Source: Owenia fusiformis (taxonomy: Eukaryota > Annelida > Polychaeta > Sabellida > Oweniidae). Taken from it: a stretch of 60,000 nt of DNA. Made by a program: the position numbers and the translations under genes. How positions within the stretch are numbered: the first letter of the stretch is position 1; each line of letters begins with the position of its first letter. Under the pieces are notes generated by a model. That model was not told the origin of the DNA. It ran no database searches and worked only from the letters and a program-made list of their open reading frames with translations. The stretch spans positions 8,453,525 to 8,513,524 of the forward strand of contig CAIIXF020000004.1 in NCBI GenBank assembly GCA_903813345.2, read 5' to 3'. This document shows positions 20,701-29,261 of this stretch, in pieces.

Positions 20701-22318
20701 TCCCCTGGAGTTTGGGACATGCCTACAACTCCAAGACCCATTGCAAAGCCTTCCAGATACCTCCCAAGGCCACAACTGACGAAGAGAACTAATCTGCCAG
20801 ATATAAATTAAAATAGCACTTCGAAATGGATAATAGACATAGCGGTAGAGTAAACTGAATAAGATATATCAGGTAATGGGAATCTGTTGGAAGTGAAGTT
20901 CAAAGAGTAAACTGAATAAGATATATCAGGTAATGGGAATCTGTTTGAAGTGAAATTCAAAGAGTAAACTGAATAAGATATATCAGGTAATGGGAATCTG
21001 TTTGAAGTGAAGTTCAAAGAGTAAACTGAATAAGATATATCAGGTAATGGGAATCTGTTTGAAGTGAAATTCAAAGAGTAAACTGAATAAGATATATCAG
21101 GTAATGGGAATCTGTTGGAAGTGAAGTTCAAAGAGTAAACTGAATAAGATATATCAGGTAATGGGAATCTGTTTGAAGTGAAATTCAAAGAGTAAACTGA
21201 ATAAGATATATCAGGTAATGGGAATCTGTTTGAAGTGAAGTTCAAAGAGTAAACTGACTAAGATACATCAGGTGATGGGAATCTGTTTGAAGTGAAGTTC
21301 AAAGAGTAAACTGAAAAGATATATCAGGTAATGGGAATCTGTTTGAAGTGAAGTTCAAAGAGTAAACTGAATAAGATACATCAGGTAATGGGAATATGTT
21401 TGAAGTGAAGTTCAAAGAGTAAACTGAATAAGGTAACAATAATGATATGAAACACAAAGAAGAGGTCTATTTACTAGTGGTTGGAGGTTATACTGCATGA
21501 CCAACAATGGTACAAGTTTGACCTAATGTTGGTATCAGTCGTCAATGAACGGCATTTCAGTGAATTAGATTCCTGGGCATGGGTGGAATCAACCAAATTC
21601 CTTCATCAGTACGCTATATATTGTTTCTTTTCTCTCTCGTGAACTAAATTGTTATGTGAAGAAACATTTGTGTACATTAATGGATTAAACAGAATTAAAT
21701 AAAAAAGTGAGCAGGTTGAATTTCATACGGAATTATTAAACGCACCTCATGTTTTGAGTGAATTAATTGATTTGAAAAATAATGTGTAACTGATCAATTA
21801 CACTATAGAGATATACATAAGATAGATTTACTACGACTTAGTTAGTTTGCTTGAAACTGTACGAGTTTCATATAAATTGGTTTATTGGTAGTGACACAGA
21901 GTCAATTCATATTTTCAATGACAAAGTTAGGTGGAGCAGCGTTATATATAAAATATCTGCCGAGTTGTGGCTCTGGAAATTTACCGACATCGTTTCAAAC
22001 CTCTCATAATTTCTATGTACAAATGTGTTAAATAATAGGCCCACGTGTAAAGTTGATATGCATAGTTCTATGAACATGTATGTGAATCTAACTGTTATGG
22101 GAAGTATACTGTTTACTAACGAATTGTCTGTTTTCTGCTTGCAGGTATTTGTCGCCAACCCAAACAAACCACAGCCGATCTTAGATATTTTGTTGAAAGA
22201 AAGAACCGAATTGGTAACATTTTTGCAAAAGTTTCACACGGATCGTCCCGAAGATGAACAATTTAATGACGAAAAAGCATACCTCATTAAACAGATTAAT
22301 GAGCTCAAGGAGGGATAA
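2661..22318 (+). CDS. CAB39: CAB39/MO25 scaffold protein, seven coding exons
   Basis: Joining 2661-2759, 7626-7790, 11819-11937, 12530-12698, 13648-13773, 14086-14229 and 22145-22318 gives an uninterrupted 331-residue protein (human CAB39 is 341). Every junction is GT-AG and the phases agree. The N-terminus [11 protein letters not shown] and blocks such as [35 protein letters not shown] and VFVANPNK are diagnostic of MO25. In other animals MO25 is a helical-repeat (armadillo-like) cytosolic scaffold that binds STRAD and activates LKB1, and also stimulates STE20-family kinases such as SPAK/OSR1 and MST4. The C-terminus is about 10 residues shorter than human, ending NELKEG. An upstream non-coding exon is expected because the first coding exon has its own acceptor. 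Intron 6 contains the TRIM-A gene on the same strand. Confidence 0.95.
2890..3800 (+). repeat. Degenerate minisatellite, block 1
   Basis: Many imperfect copies of a roughly 30-40 bp unit around CCATTACTAAACTCAATCCC and GAGATACCATCC. It is interrupted at about 3276-3535 by an unrelated segment ending in an A-run, possibly a retroposed insertion. Confidence 0.75.
4271..5356. mobile_element. Inverted-repeat element loaded with an ACGGGAG minisatellite
   Basis: Ends are CAGACTTGCCAACCT and its reverse complement AGGTTGGCAAGTCTG. The 5-bp sequence ACCTG directly flanks both sides (4266-4270 and 5357-5361), consistent with a target duplication. Inside, two direct arrays built on ACGGGAGATTTT/ACGGGAGTT (about 4300-4550 and 5035-5345) surround about 470 bp of unique sequence. 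No transposase. CA-ends with a 5-bp duplication fit hAT5-type or related elements; the superfamily is uncertain. Confidence 0.65.
6640..7060 (+). repeat. Degenerate minisatellite, block 2
   Basis: The same unit as the block at 2890-3800 (CATTACTAAACTCAATCCC with GAGATACCATCC), in the same orientation about 3.5 kb downstream in the same intron. Confidence 0.75.
7626..7790 (+). CDS. CAB39: CAB39 exon 2
   Basis: Follows acceptor TTCAG and ends at GAG before GTGCATT. It encodes 55 residues, [20 protein letters not shown] through LQKIDFE, matching the first MO25 helices. Phase 0 at both ends. Confidence 0.93.
8280..8565. mobile_element. MITE with CAGGCCCGTAGCC ends and a G-tract core
   Basis: Begins CAGGCCCGTAGCC and ends GGCTACGGCCCTG, an inverted pair. 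It is homologous to 55405-55612. About 120 bp (8294-8412) is almost pure G broken by TC, which accounts for the glycine/proline-rich ORFs on both strands; none is a gene. A partial inverted copy lies at 8810-8940. Confidence 0.7.
8810..8940 (-). mobile_element. Partial inverted copy of the CAGGCCCGTAGCC MITE
   Basis: The sequence around TTTGGCCAAAAATCACTC and CTGCATGATTTTGAAAG is the reverse complement of 8400-8515. It can pair with the upstream copy to form a hairpin with arms of about 110 bp. Confidence 0.65.
9050..9322. mobile_element. Small element with CACTGGCGGAT / ATCCGCACCTG ends
   Basis: Imperfect terminal inverted repeats, a GGCCC/GGCCTT-rich core, and the direct 5-bp flank GTACC on both sides (9045-9049 and 9323-9327). 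273 bp, no coding capacity. hAT5-like or Transib-like; undecided. Confidence 0.5.
11819..11937 (+). CDS. CAB39: CAB39 exon 3
   Basis: Acceptor CTCCGCAG, donor GTAAGA at 11938. Encodes [20 protein letters not shown] and on to LMKG, the conserved IFNN-LRRQIG block of MO25. Ends two bases into a glycine codon that is completed by the next exon. Confidence 0.93.
12530..12698 (+). CDS. CAB39: CAB39 exon 4
   Basis: Acceptor TATTTTCAG at 12529. Encodes [20 protein letters not shown] through [14 protein letters not shown], with the conserved EIALNCG and FDxASDAF segments. The donor is AAAG|GTATAG at 12699. The exon end and donor are the apparent seed of the minisatellite that follows. Confidence 0.93.
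12690..13010 (+). repeat. 25-bp minisatellite derived from the exon 4 splice donor
   Basis: About 12 further copies of ACCACATTTAAGGTATAG plus CTTTTC follow the genuine exon 4 end (ACCACATTAAAG|GTATAG). Most units keep an AAG|GTATAG-like donor. The array starts at the last four codons of exon 4, so it probably grew by tandem duplication of the exon-intron border. Confidence 0.85.
13308..13511. mobile_element. TA-flanked MITE of the TCTCCCCAGCATTAAAGC family, copy 1
   Basis: Ends CAATGATCTCCCAGC and GGAGATCACTG form an inverted pair. The interior is rich in CACCCACTTG/CACCTGAGA. Related copies: 25414-25620, 43115-43283 and 45377-45581. Confidence 0.65.
13648..13773 (+). CDS. CAB39: CAB39 exon 5
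   Basis: Acceptor TTTCCAG, donor GTTAGT at 13774. Encodes [20 protein letters not shown] through RRQALM (42 codons, phase 0 on both sides), matching the DLLTRHK-AEFL-SENYV segment of MO25. Confidence 0.93.
13872..14062 (+). repeat. 21-bp minisatellite ahead of the exon 6 acceptor
   Basis: About nine copies of TGTTATTGTCACCAAAATGTC. The unit length is a multiple of three, which explains the open but meaningless frames on both strands. It ends about 24 bp before the exon 6 acceptor. Confidence 0.85.
14086..14229 (+). CDS. CAB39: CAB39 exon 6
   Basis: Acceptor CTTTTCAG at 14085, donor GTTTGT at 14230. Encodes [20 protein letters not shown] through QFEAFHVFK (48 codons, phase 0). This is one of the most conserved MO25 stretches. 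Confidence 0.94.
15401..17021 (+). mobile_element. TTAA-flanked tRNA-bearing MITE, long copy 2
   Basis: Ends ACCTGTACATCGCTCC and GGAGCGATGTGCAGGT are inverted repeats with TTAA on both outer sides (15397-15400 and 17022-17025). The first about 120 bp and last about 220 bp match the copies at 55-528 and 51936-52425. The middle, about 15530-16800, is unrelated extra sequence. A degenerate tRNA-like stretch with B box GGTTCGAATCC lies near 16858-16868. Confidence 0.75.
16811..16877 (+). pseudogene. Degenerate tRNA-like sequence in MITE copy 2
   Basis: Keeps the GAGGCCCGGGTTCGAATCCC arm but has diverged in the A-box half. Same origin as 312-383. Confidence 0.5.
17450..18679. mobile_element. Transib-like element with CACGATG/CACGGTG ends
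   Basis: The left end starts CACGATGCCCATGTCAAGC; the right end, read inward, starts CACGGTGCCCATGTCAAGC. The 5-mer GTAAA sits directly outside both (17445-17449 and 18680-18684). At least nine copies of AAACTGCGCGCC or its reverse complement are spread inside, near 17485, 17505, 17875, 17908, 17930, 18213, 18254, 18613, 18633 and 18652. 1230 bp with no transposase. A CAC-type heptamer plus 5-bp duplication is the hallmark of the Transib/RAG group; hAT5 is the alternative. Confidence 0.7.
18801..19614. other. Presumed upstream region of TRIM-A
   Basis: AT-rich, with no exon seen. It would have to contain the promoter of TRIM-A if that gene is transcribed separately from CAB39. Confidence 0.4.
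19615..20811 (+). CDS. TRIM-A: truncated RING/B-box protein inside CAB39 intron 6
   Basis: Single-exon ORF of 398 residues. The RING finger is intact (C18, C21, C33, H35, C38, C41, C57, C60, C3HC4 type), so E3 ubiquitin ligase activity is possible. The B-box near 103-134 is damaged: compared with TRIM-B, one zinc Cys is Phe123 and the last His is Gln134. A helical, probably coiled-coil region follows (about 140-265), then a Ser/Pro-rich linker with EPMSV-type repeats. The protein stops at LPDIN, before the NHL-like propeller present in TRIM-B. About 40 bp of recognisable downstream homology remain before the propeller region is deleted and the 57-bp minisatellite begins. It may be a decaying duplicate or a short RING-only regulator. 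Confidence 0.8.
   Translation: MAAPSSIQDGGFRDILKCAVCKDRFDNPRLLPCNHLFCLGCIDRLVGKSEPSEPLHCPVCGRTWHVPHGGTTALKANSLLDIARCAIQKSLLTSTNSSIPQTCEEHPGEPLKLFCTDDNSLMFLICFPYVHAGQNFLEIDQAAGALEHRVGIVIEKYLSSLPDTLKKVISEQHFMEQENQTLIEQLKENRNHVQAAGLLTPDVDSAFRNWENKIVQYHHKEVKSKITQIEDIQVSRALIGSFVTHIIRKVQDNIEIIRKLLTVKEQGLPIPVYLPSTHIVPLTFQPCVISGNCLKLGSLSRKASENNSIVIPFANDLDDIREPMSVYTIKEPMSVATIVEPMNASTIYEPMSVGSPYSNPVSSPGVWDMPTTPRPIAKPSRYLPRPQLTKRTNLPDIN
20846..21430 (+). repeat. 57-bp minisatellite made from the TRIM stop-codon region
   Basis: About ten tandem copies of a 57-bp unit containing GGGAATCTGTTTGAAGTGAA and GTTCAAAGAGTAA. These are the last codons and stop codon of TRIM-B (34303-34336, ending NLFEVKFKE and TAA). 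Because 57 is a multiple of three, an antisense frame stays open across seven units; that ORF is an artefact. Confidence 0.9.
22145..22318 (+). CDS. CAB39: CAB39 exon 7 (last exon)
   Basis: Acceptor TCTGCTTGCAG at 22144. Encodes [20 protein letters not shown] through [16 protein letters not shown] and TAA at 22316-22318. It matches the MO25 C-terminal block that carries the VFVANPNK and DEQFNDEK signatures. A diverged copy is at 34732. Confidence 0.95.
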   Translation, partial: VFVANPNKPQPILDILLKERTELVTFLQKFHTDRPEDEQFNDEKAYLIKQINELKEG

Positions 22319-22391
22319 CAACAAGATTTGTTCTAGAAGATTCTATAAAGCCTGTACCTATATATCAAGGGGGTCATTGTTTGAAATATGA

Positions 22392-22397
22392 AATAAA
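22392..22397 (+). terminator. Polyadenylation signal of CAB39
   Basis: AATAAA 74 bp after the stop codon, in an AT-rich context. Confidence 0.65.
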
Positions 22398-22558
22398 GAC
22401 AGTATACATGTCATGTATTCTAACGAATTTATTAACAGATTTCGATGAAATTTGGATCAAAATGCCACAAAATTAGTCATTTAGTCTTGTTTATGAGAAT
22501 GAAATTGCAATGACCTCCTTGATGTTTAGGGACTGTCACTAGGAAGGGATTATTGTAC

Positions 22559-22727
22559 AAATAGTGACTGCCATTGAGGGAAATAGTGCAAAATATTTTC
22601 CTCAAGGGAATATCCTGTCCACTGACATGTTCCCGAGGCTGCAGGCCGAGGGAACAAGTCAGTGGACAGGATATTCCCGAGAGGAAAATTTTTACACTAT
22701 TTCCCGAAAATGTGGCAGTCACTATTT
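22559..22727. mobile_element. Palindromic hairpin MITE
   Basis: Near-perfect arms of about 75 bp: AAATAGTGACTGCCA on the left, TGGCAGTCACTATTT on the right, with GGATATTCCC-type pairing near the centre. It folds into one long hairpin. No unambiguous target duplication. Confidence 0.75.
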
Positions 22728-22867
22728 GTTTTATTATATACCTGATAAGTACTTTGTAAACAAAAACAAAATGAGAAGTATTTTCATTTCAATATCAAAT
22801 GTTCACAGGTTCTTATTGGCATTTAAAGGCATTTTACCTTTCAACTCCTATAATCTCAGATTTGGGG

Positions 22868-24700
22868 GAAGATAAAATGTACTATTGACTGGTCACATGA
22901 CCTAACTGGTGATTAGTACAATTCATCTTCCCTGAAAGCAGGGATTTAGGACTTTCCAGGGAATTAGTTCATCTATTCCATGTCATGTGACCATGAATAA
23001 GCCAATGAGCATCTAGAATACATTTGAGGTATATAATAATGTAAAATAGTGATGCCCTCATGAATTAATTGTTTGTTAACGATGTAAAATATTCCAGGAA
23101 GTTGGGATCTCTGTTATGGTATCCCATAATGCATTTGGAGAGTTAGTTGCAGACGATAGTTAAAACTATTCTGTGGCTTTGAATAAAATGCCAACTAAAT
23201 GTGGCATGCGAGAAGATATTTTGAATAAGCTGTCAATACAATTATGTCAATCAATGTAGGAAAAACTTTGTGCAAAAGCAATTTGTTTATTCATATTTTA
23301 TATGCAGTTTTAGTCATAAATACAATAAGTTTATTACATGTTAATCGAAAGATCTATTTTTATTGGCCTCAGTTGGGAATTCATTGCTATTATTTTTTGA
23401 CAAATGCTGATGCTGGCTCGAGGCAATTGAGGCCCCATGTTAGGTTTAGTTGTGTTATACATTAAAGGGTCAGCATGTGTAATTCTGATCTAAATAAGAA
23501 CAAAATGTTTCTAAATCATTGTGATATGAAACTCACTACATCAACACGCATAAAAAGTAAAGTTAGTATAATTTTTGAAATAATTCTCTTCTGAAATAAT
23601 CAAAGCTCATTTTGCTTCTGAAGAAACTGCATACTGTATATTTAATTAACTTCCTAAAATTGAAAAAGATGAGCACAGTAAAATACAATTTGAAACTTTT
23701 TTTAGGATTTGTGATTTTTCAGAAAAGAAGTTTTAAACCAAGGCTATTTGAGTCTATTGATTTTGCTTTGGACCATCATGAGTTATTAACATTTTAGGGT
23801 TATTAAGAATCAGCAATACAAACACTGCCCTTCAAAAGTATTTGAATATTTTCTAAGTTGTCCATTTAGCCCTTAACATTTTTTCATGCTCCTCATTATA
23901 TGTGAAACACATCATGATCACTCTTAAATGAATTGTATCACTATTGAGTTTGGTACACAAATCTGCCACATTAAAGTTTCCCATGCTTAACTAAGATAAC
24001 TTAAAATCTGAAACTGTTACTTGCCTATACAACATTCTTTCAAATACTGTAGCATGATAAAATTAACAGATTGTTCAAGGAGAATTGGATCCCAGAATGC
24101 AATTTTGATATTCTTTTGTTTCGTTTGATCCACATGCTAAACCCCGGGTTTTAAACAAACCCTTGTCGTGATTATGAAATTCAAAATTAAACAGTTAGCC
24201 ATTTTCACTTCAGACTTCGAATCGTGAGTGTTGCTTTTATAATCTTATTACATAACAAAAACTTCATAAAGCTAAGTTCACACCAACGGCTTTGCACGCC
24301 GTTTTAAAGCTCCATCAAAGCGCCGTTGGTGTGAACTTAGTTTAACACACCAGAAGTGATCAAGATATTAGCAAAGTTTATTCTCAGACAATAACCACAT
24401 TGAACATTTTCATTGTTGGAAAATATCGAAATTGCATTCTCGGATCCAATTAAGGAGGATTGGAAGCCAGGGTTACAACTTGATGTTCTTTAATTTCCAA
24501 CGTTGCCAGGAGAATGGCTGATATTTTTGTTGAATTTAGTAATCACAACATGACTACGTGATACCCATTATGGAAAGAATATCGAGTGGCATCGCTGGAA
24601 ACCAATCCTCCTTTGATCTAATCCTCTGTGGGAAATTGAAAGTGTTTGATGGGGCTGGGGGACATCTATTATAAGATAGAGAGTTAATAGCAGGTTTAAA
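22868..24700 (+). repeat. Duplicated segment, copy A
   Basis: Stretches here recur in order elsewhere. 22880-23035 (TGACTGGTCACATGACC) recurs at 26175-26340. 23078-23112 (CGATGTAAAATATTCCAGGA) recurs at 36014. 23775-23990 (ATCACTCTT and ACACAAATCTGCCA) recurs near 26085-26450 and 36170-36350. This is the 3' flank of the TRIM-CAB39 exon 7 duplication. Confidence 0.7.
24268..24343. mobile_element. GC-rich hairpin MITE, copy 1
   Basis: AAAGCTAAGTTCACACCAAC pairs with GTTGGTGTGAACTTAG, with AAAGCGCC/GGCG-type pairing inside. Same family at 26492-26556, 34589-34700, 35686-35741 and 35803-35860. Confidence 0.8.
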
Positions 24701-25364
24701 TTGCTTTGTGATAAAGCATTTGAGAAACCTTTATAATGAAGGATTTTTGAGGTACCTTAGACTTATCTTCTTCCAAGGTCTTCTCTATATTCCAAGTTAT
24801 TGGCTATAGACTGCAGTAAACTAATTTCACAAAGCATTATTCAAGAATTTCTCAGTTTATAATTCAAAATGAATACCAATGGTTTCTATGATTGTTAATG
24901 CAATATATTGCTATGACTACCTTGTTTGTATATATTTACTATTTACATAGTTATAATATAAAAATATAACACGATGATGGAAAAACAATGTTTTGTTATT
25001 GCCAAGATGCTTTATACAGAGAAAATTGCATTATGAACCAGTTAAATATCATGTTCACAATCAACTGTAGACAAAATTAAATGATAAAGAAATGCTTCCT
25101 CTTCGCCAACTCCTCAACCACTGAGGAGAGGGTACATTCTCAAATGAAAAATCAAAAAAGATTTCTTTAACCTCCCATTTCATCAGTGAAATATGTAGGG
25201 GTTCATAAATTGAATGTTATTATAGGAGCATTACGTTCATTCATCAATCTCTTTGTCTGTATGGGTGTCGCATATGGCAGCCATTTTGAATTAAGCTGCC
25301 ATACTTGAAGTTCTTCCCTTCATGAAAAATGTTTGGGCATAGCTTTAAATAATTCAAGTAGCAT

Positions 25365-25757
25365 TCTCTTCACTCATCTGTCTGTTTGTCCGTGTGAAAA
25401 TTTCAACATGGTACAATGATCTCCCCAGCATTAAAGCAATTGGGCGCAGCACTCACCTGAGATTTTGAAAAAAGGCTTGCACCCACTTGTGAATCCATTT
25501 GCACCCACTTGAAAATGAGAAAAATCATGAAAAATTGGCATATTTTGACTAATTTTGGTCTAAATTGTGAAAATGAGAATTTTTCACCCACCTGAGTAAA
25601 AATTCCTTGGGAGATCACTGTTGCATCTTCCTCCAGAAAAAAACTTTGTTATTTGTTAAAAGTTGATTGAGTGAATGAACTTTTATTAAACATGTCTAAT
25701 CTGATTGAGAGTGTCCAGATGGGCAGGTGTTCACTTTTTGAATTTTATTCCAGGATT
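25365..25757 (+). repeat. Copy of CAB39 intron 4 up to the exon 5 acceptor
   Basis: Matches 13265-13655: the same MITE, the same flank (ATCTTCCTCCAGAAAA), then CAGATGGGCAGGTGTTCAC and TTCCAGGATTTCCTG. Similarity stops just after the splice acceptor, so the exon itself was not carried along or has been lost. Confidence 0.8.
25414..25620. mobile_element. TA-flanked MITE of the TCTCCCCAGCATTAAAGC family, copy 2
   Basis: Arrived with the duplicated CAB39 intron segment rather than by a separate insertion, since the flanks also match those of copy 1. Confidence 0.65.
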
Positions 25758-25879
25758 TCCTGTTTCTTTTCAATTTTGAAATGAGTTGAACCTTATATTT
25801 ATTTTTCAAGTGCTGAGGTTCAAATTATATACTTTTCAAATTATATCTTTATCAGTTTTAAATGGGTTTATTAGCCTTT

Positions 25880-27180
25880 TAATTGCATATTATTGATGTT
25901 CATGTAGATAGAAGATCAATATTGCTTATTTGTAGAAAATGCATTTTAATTAATTAACTTATTAAAATTGAAAATGGGATGCAAAGTTAAATACAATTTG
26001 AAACTATTTCTTCAAATTTTATAAATTCAGAATTGAAGTTTTGAACCAAGTCTATTTAGTCTTTTGATGGTGCTAGTTCCTGATCACCATGACTTATTTA
26101 AGGTTTAGAATAACAAACACTGCCCTTTTGACATTTTGAAGTATTTGTATATTTTATAAGTTCCGAGGGAATGTAAAAAGTACTAATGACTGGTCACATG
26201 ACCTTACTGGTGATAAGTACTTTTTATCTTCCCTGTTATCAGGGATTTAGGACTTTCCAGGTAATTAGTTCATTTATTTCATATCAAGTGACCATGAATA
26301 AACCAATGCGCATATAGAATACATATGGGGTATGTAATAATATTGAAATACATCATGATCACTCTTTGGACTTTACCAGATGAAAATAAATTGTATCCTG
26401 ATTGAGATATCGGAACACAAATCTGCCAAATTCAAGTTCACCACGTTTCACTGAGGACAAAGATTAAATGACGACAAAACGAACTATACCTAAAGCTAAG
26501 TTCACACCAACGGCGCTTTCAAGCGCCATCAAAGCGCCGTTGGTGTGAACTTAGCTTCATGGATTATTAGAATTTGAAAGTGTTGGGTGTGAGACATCTA
26601 TTTTAAGACAAAGAACTAATAATGATGTGAAGTATCTGAATGGAAAATGAATATTATTGAGCATGTACGGTATTTTTTTAAAAAATTGGGCATAGTTTGT
26701 ATAAAATATCGGCAGTATCATATTTCAAAATGCTAATAACGGGCATATTTATGTTAACTTGGAAAAGAAACATCTCCAAAAGATGGAAACAATTTCAAGT
26801 TAAATGTCTAACTGAAAAAATGATAATACAACATATTCTGACAAATCATTTTGTTATTGTATTTTGAAAATGTTTGTCGGTTTTGTCGAGACAGTTTCAC
26901 AACTCCGGTATATCACATTTTCTCCCCAACTAGATGCAACTTGCACAAAGTTGAAATGTCTAAAATCAAACAGAGGCAAAACAATTTTCCGGTTGCATAA
27001 TAAAAATCAATTTATATTTAACCTGAAAAGTGCTCTATTGTTTTCATCTTGTACTGAAGGGGGAGGGAGCACTGGGTTTCATTGGAAATCATGTCATCAA
27101 GATATCAAGAAAAATGTTTATTTCAATTTTTACAGAATGGCAATTATTTGTGATAACAGTCAAAGTGTTGGTAAAAGAGC
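25880..27180 (+). repeat. Duplicated segment, copy B
   Basis: Closely parallels 36160-37900: for example GATCACTCTTTGGA, then AATGCTAATAAC, then TCTGACAAATCATTTTGTTA, then TTGTTTTCA and GGAAATCATG in the same order. Also related to 23610-24700. Confidence 0.75.
26492..26556. mobile_element. GC-rich hairpin MITE, copy 2
   Basis: AAAGCTAAGTTCACACCAAC / GTTGGTGTGAACTTAGCTT inverted arms with an AAGCGCC core. Confidence 0.8.
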
Positions 27181-27589
27181 ATTCTGATACACATCGCGCC
27201 TAATAAATACCTGTCTGTGTTTATATGCAAGTAGAGAGGTCCATGGTATTCCATGATGGTAATGAGCTAAAAGATCAAAAGACGTCTTCTGTGCTCCCAA
27301 CTTTTATCCTTTTTCGATTTTCTAGACGCAAATAAATAAATAATACATACATACACATGAGGCCATTCAAAGTTATTGAAATGATTAACGTTTGATCATT
27401 CGTTTGAATTGATGATTTAACTAAAATATGCCTATTTTCAAGTCATATTTTCAAGTGGGTGGAAATTGGTTTCCAATGGGTACAAACCTAGTTTCAAAAT
27501 CCCAAGTAGTTGGTTTATATGAGGTGCCATCTTGCTTCATAGCTGGAGTGATCACCTGTCCTGTATGTATATTTTGGAGTCATAACTCT

Positions 27590-28026
27590 CACTGGTGATC
27601 CGCTCGCTTACGCTGGAATCCTCCCGACATTCTTTCTCACAAGCGTGTATCACTATCATATGTTTTATAAAAGGTACATGTTTCCGAAAAAATAACTCAG
27701 AAGACAACAGAATCGTCGATTTAATTCCTCACTTAAGTTACATAAACGGTAAGGGTTAAAAGTGCAGATCTTAACTGTTTTTCGAAATACCGTTTCGGTA
27801 ACTCAAGTGAGGGATTAAATCGACGATTCTGTTGTCTTCTGAACTATTTGTTCGCAAATGTGTACATTTTCTTAATCATATGATACTGATACACGTTTGT
27901 GATAAAAATGTCGTGGGAATTCTGCCTAAAACGTGTGAAATAAGGAAAAAAGAAAAATCGTGCCTTCGACGTTCCGACATTTTGTTACTGAAACGGTTCC
28001 AGCGTTTATCGAGTGGATCACCAGTG
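27590..28026. mobile_element. Foldback element with CACTGGTGATC ends and 5-bp duplication
   Basis: The left end CACTGGTGATCC and right end GGATCACCAGTG are inverted. ACTCT directly flanks both sides (27585-27589 and 28027-28031). Arms extend most of the way, with a strong inner hairpin at 27691-27848 (AACAGAATCGTCGATTTAAT and its complement). 437 bp, no transposase. Same end chemistry (CAC start, 5-bp duplication) as 17450-18679 and 31005-32292. Confidence 0.7.
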
Positions 28027-28259
28027 ACTCTGATGGATAAACAAATTAAAAATAAGCACTGTTCCTATCAAACCTTTGCAATAGGCCAATGGTATGGATG
28101 ATTAGATTTCACGAATCGTCATTGAAAAAGTTCACAACTCATAATTTAGGAGTTTCCAAAATTGTAATAATAATTTAAGATTATTTTTACAATTACTGAT
28201 TGATTTTGATGATTATAAATGCAATAAACATCATTGAAAAATTACCTTGTCTGTATATA

Positions 28260-28880
28260 CAGGGTGGGCCAAAAAACGCCACTTTTTTCAAAATGCTATA
28301 ACTTTTTAATTTTTGATACAAAATCATAATTTGCATCAGTACCAAGTGAAACTTGAGGTTGTTATCTAGCCATGTATCATGAATTGAACACTTTTACTTG
28401 ACTAAAATATGTCACCAGCGTCTCACTTAAACATGTGGTGTGCCATGAGAAATAAGCATAATTTGCAAAATGTTCCTGAACTGATATGGCCTGATGATCG
28501 CCAAGCTAATAGTCCTGATGCAAACCCCAGTGAGTATAGGGTATGTGAAGGTCTCCAGGAGATTGTATGAAGGCACCCAATCTAGAAAATTGCTCAACTA
28601 AAGCTGACAATTTTACCAGGTTGAAAAAAACTTAGCTAACATTTCATTGATACTGCTATATCAGCGAGGCGACTAAAACTAAAATATATCATCAAATAGG
28701 GTGGCAGACCAATTGAACTCCTCTTTTAAATCAGATATAATCCAAGTTGAAGGACTTGTTACATTATTTTATTACTAAGAACCCCTGGAACTATATAACT
28801 GCAAAATTTGGGGTATGTAGGTTGGAAAATAAAAAAGTTGTAGTGTCTTAAAAAAAAGTGGCGTTTTTTGGCCCACCCTG
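28260..28880. mobile_element. Mariner-like MITE, CAGGGTGGGCC ends
   Basis: CAGGGTGGGCCAAAAAACGC and its reverse complement bound 621 bp, with TA on both outer sides (28258-28259, 28881-28882). No transposase ORF. Confidence 0.8.
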
Positions 28881-28940
28881 TATAAGGGTTATGTACCGGG
28901 TGGTTTTGGATATACCCTATATCCAAAAACGATCGTGCAT

Positions 28941-29255
28941 AACTGGTGTATCTCATACTTGAGTGGGTTTAGGGTAGAAAATGTACAAGTTATATTTAAC
29001 ATTTTCGTAATATTCCTTTAATCAATGAAATTGTAACATCCAAACTTTTCAAAAAATTTAAACTTCTAAAATCAAAAATTTTAAACTTTTTTAAATCTTT
29101 GAAAAAACCCGTGAGCGGGATGGATATATTATATCTGCGAGCATTTAGCCTGGAGCGGGACATATACAATATATCCTGCCCGCTCCTCATGATATGATAT
29201 ATATTCCCGGGTGATATCTACTCCAAACCCACTCAAGCATGAGATACACATAGTT
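28941..29255. mobile_element. Inverted-repeat MITE, AACTGGTGTATCTCATAC ends
   Basis: The left arm GTATCTCATACTTGAGTGGG and right arm CCCACTCAAGCATGAGATAC bound about 315 bp with an AT-rich centre. Confidence 0.7.
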
Positions 29256-29261
29256 ATTTTA

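Larger units (their letters stand above)
14230..22144 (+). other. CAB39: CAB39 intron 6
   Basis: A 7.9-kb intron, phase 0. It contains the Mutator-like element and its nested insertions (14703-18791), the TRIM-A gene (19615-20811) on the same strand, and a 57-bp minisatellite (20846-21430). The stretch 21431-22144 shows no recognisable feature. Confidence 0.85.

Noticed and set aside
20808-21245. 145-codon antisense ORF of perfect 19-residue repeats
   Set aside because: It is the reverse strand of the 57-bp minisatellite; the frame is open only because the unit is a multiple of three.
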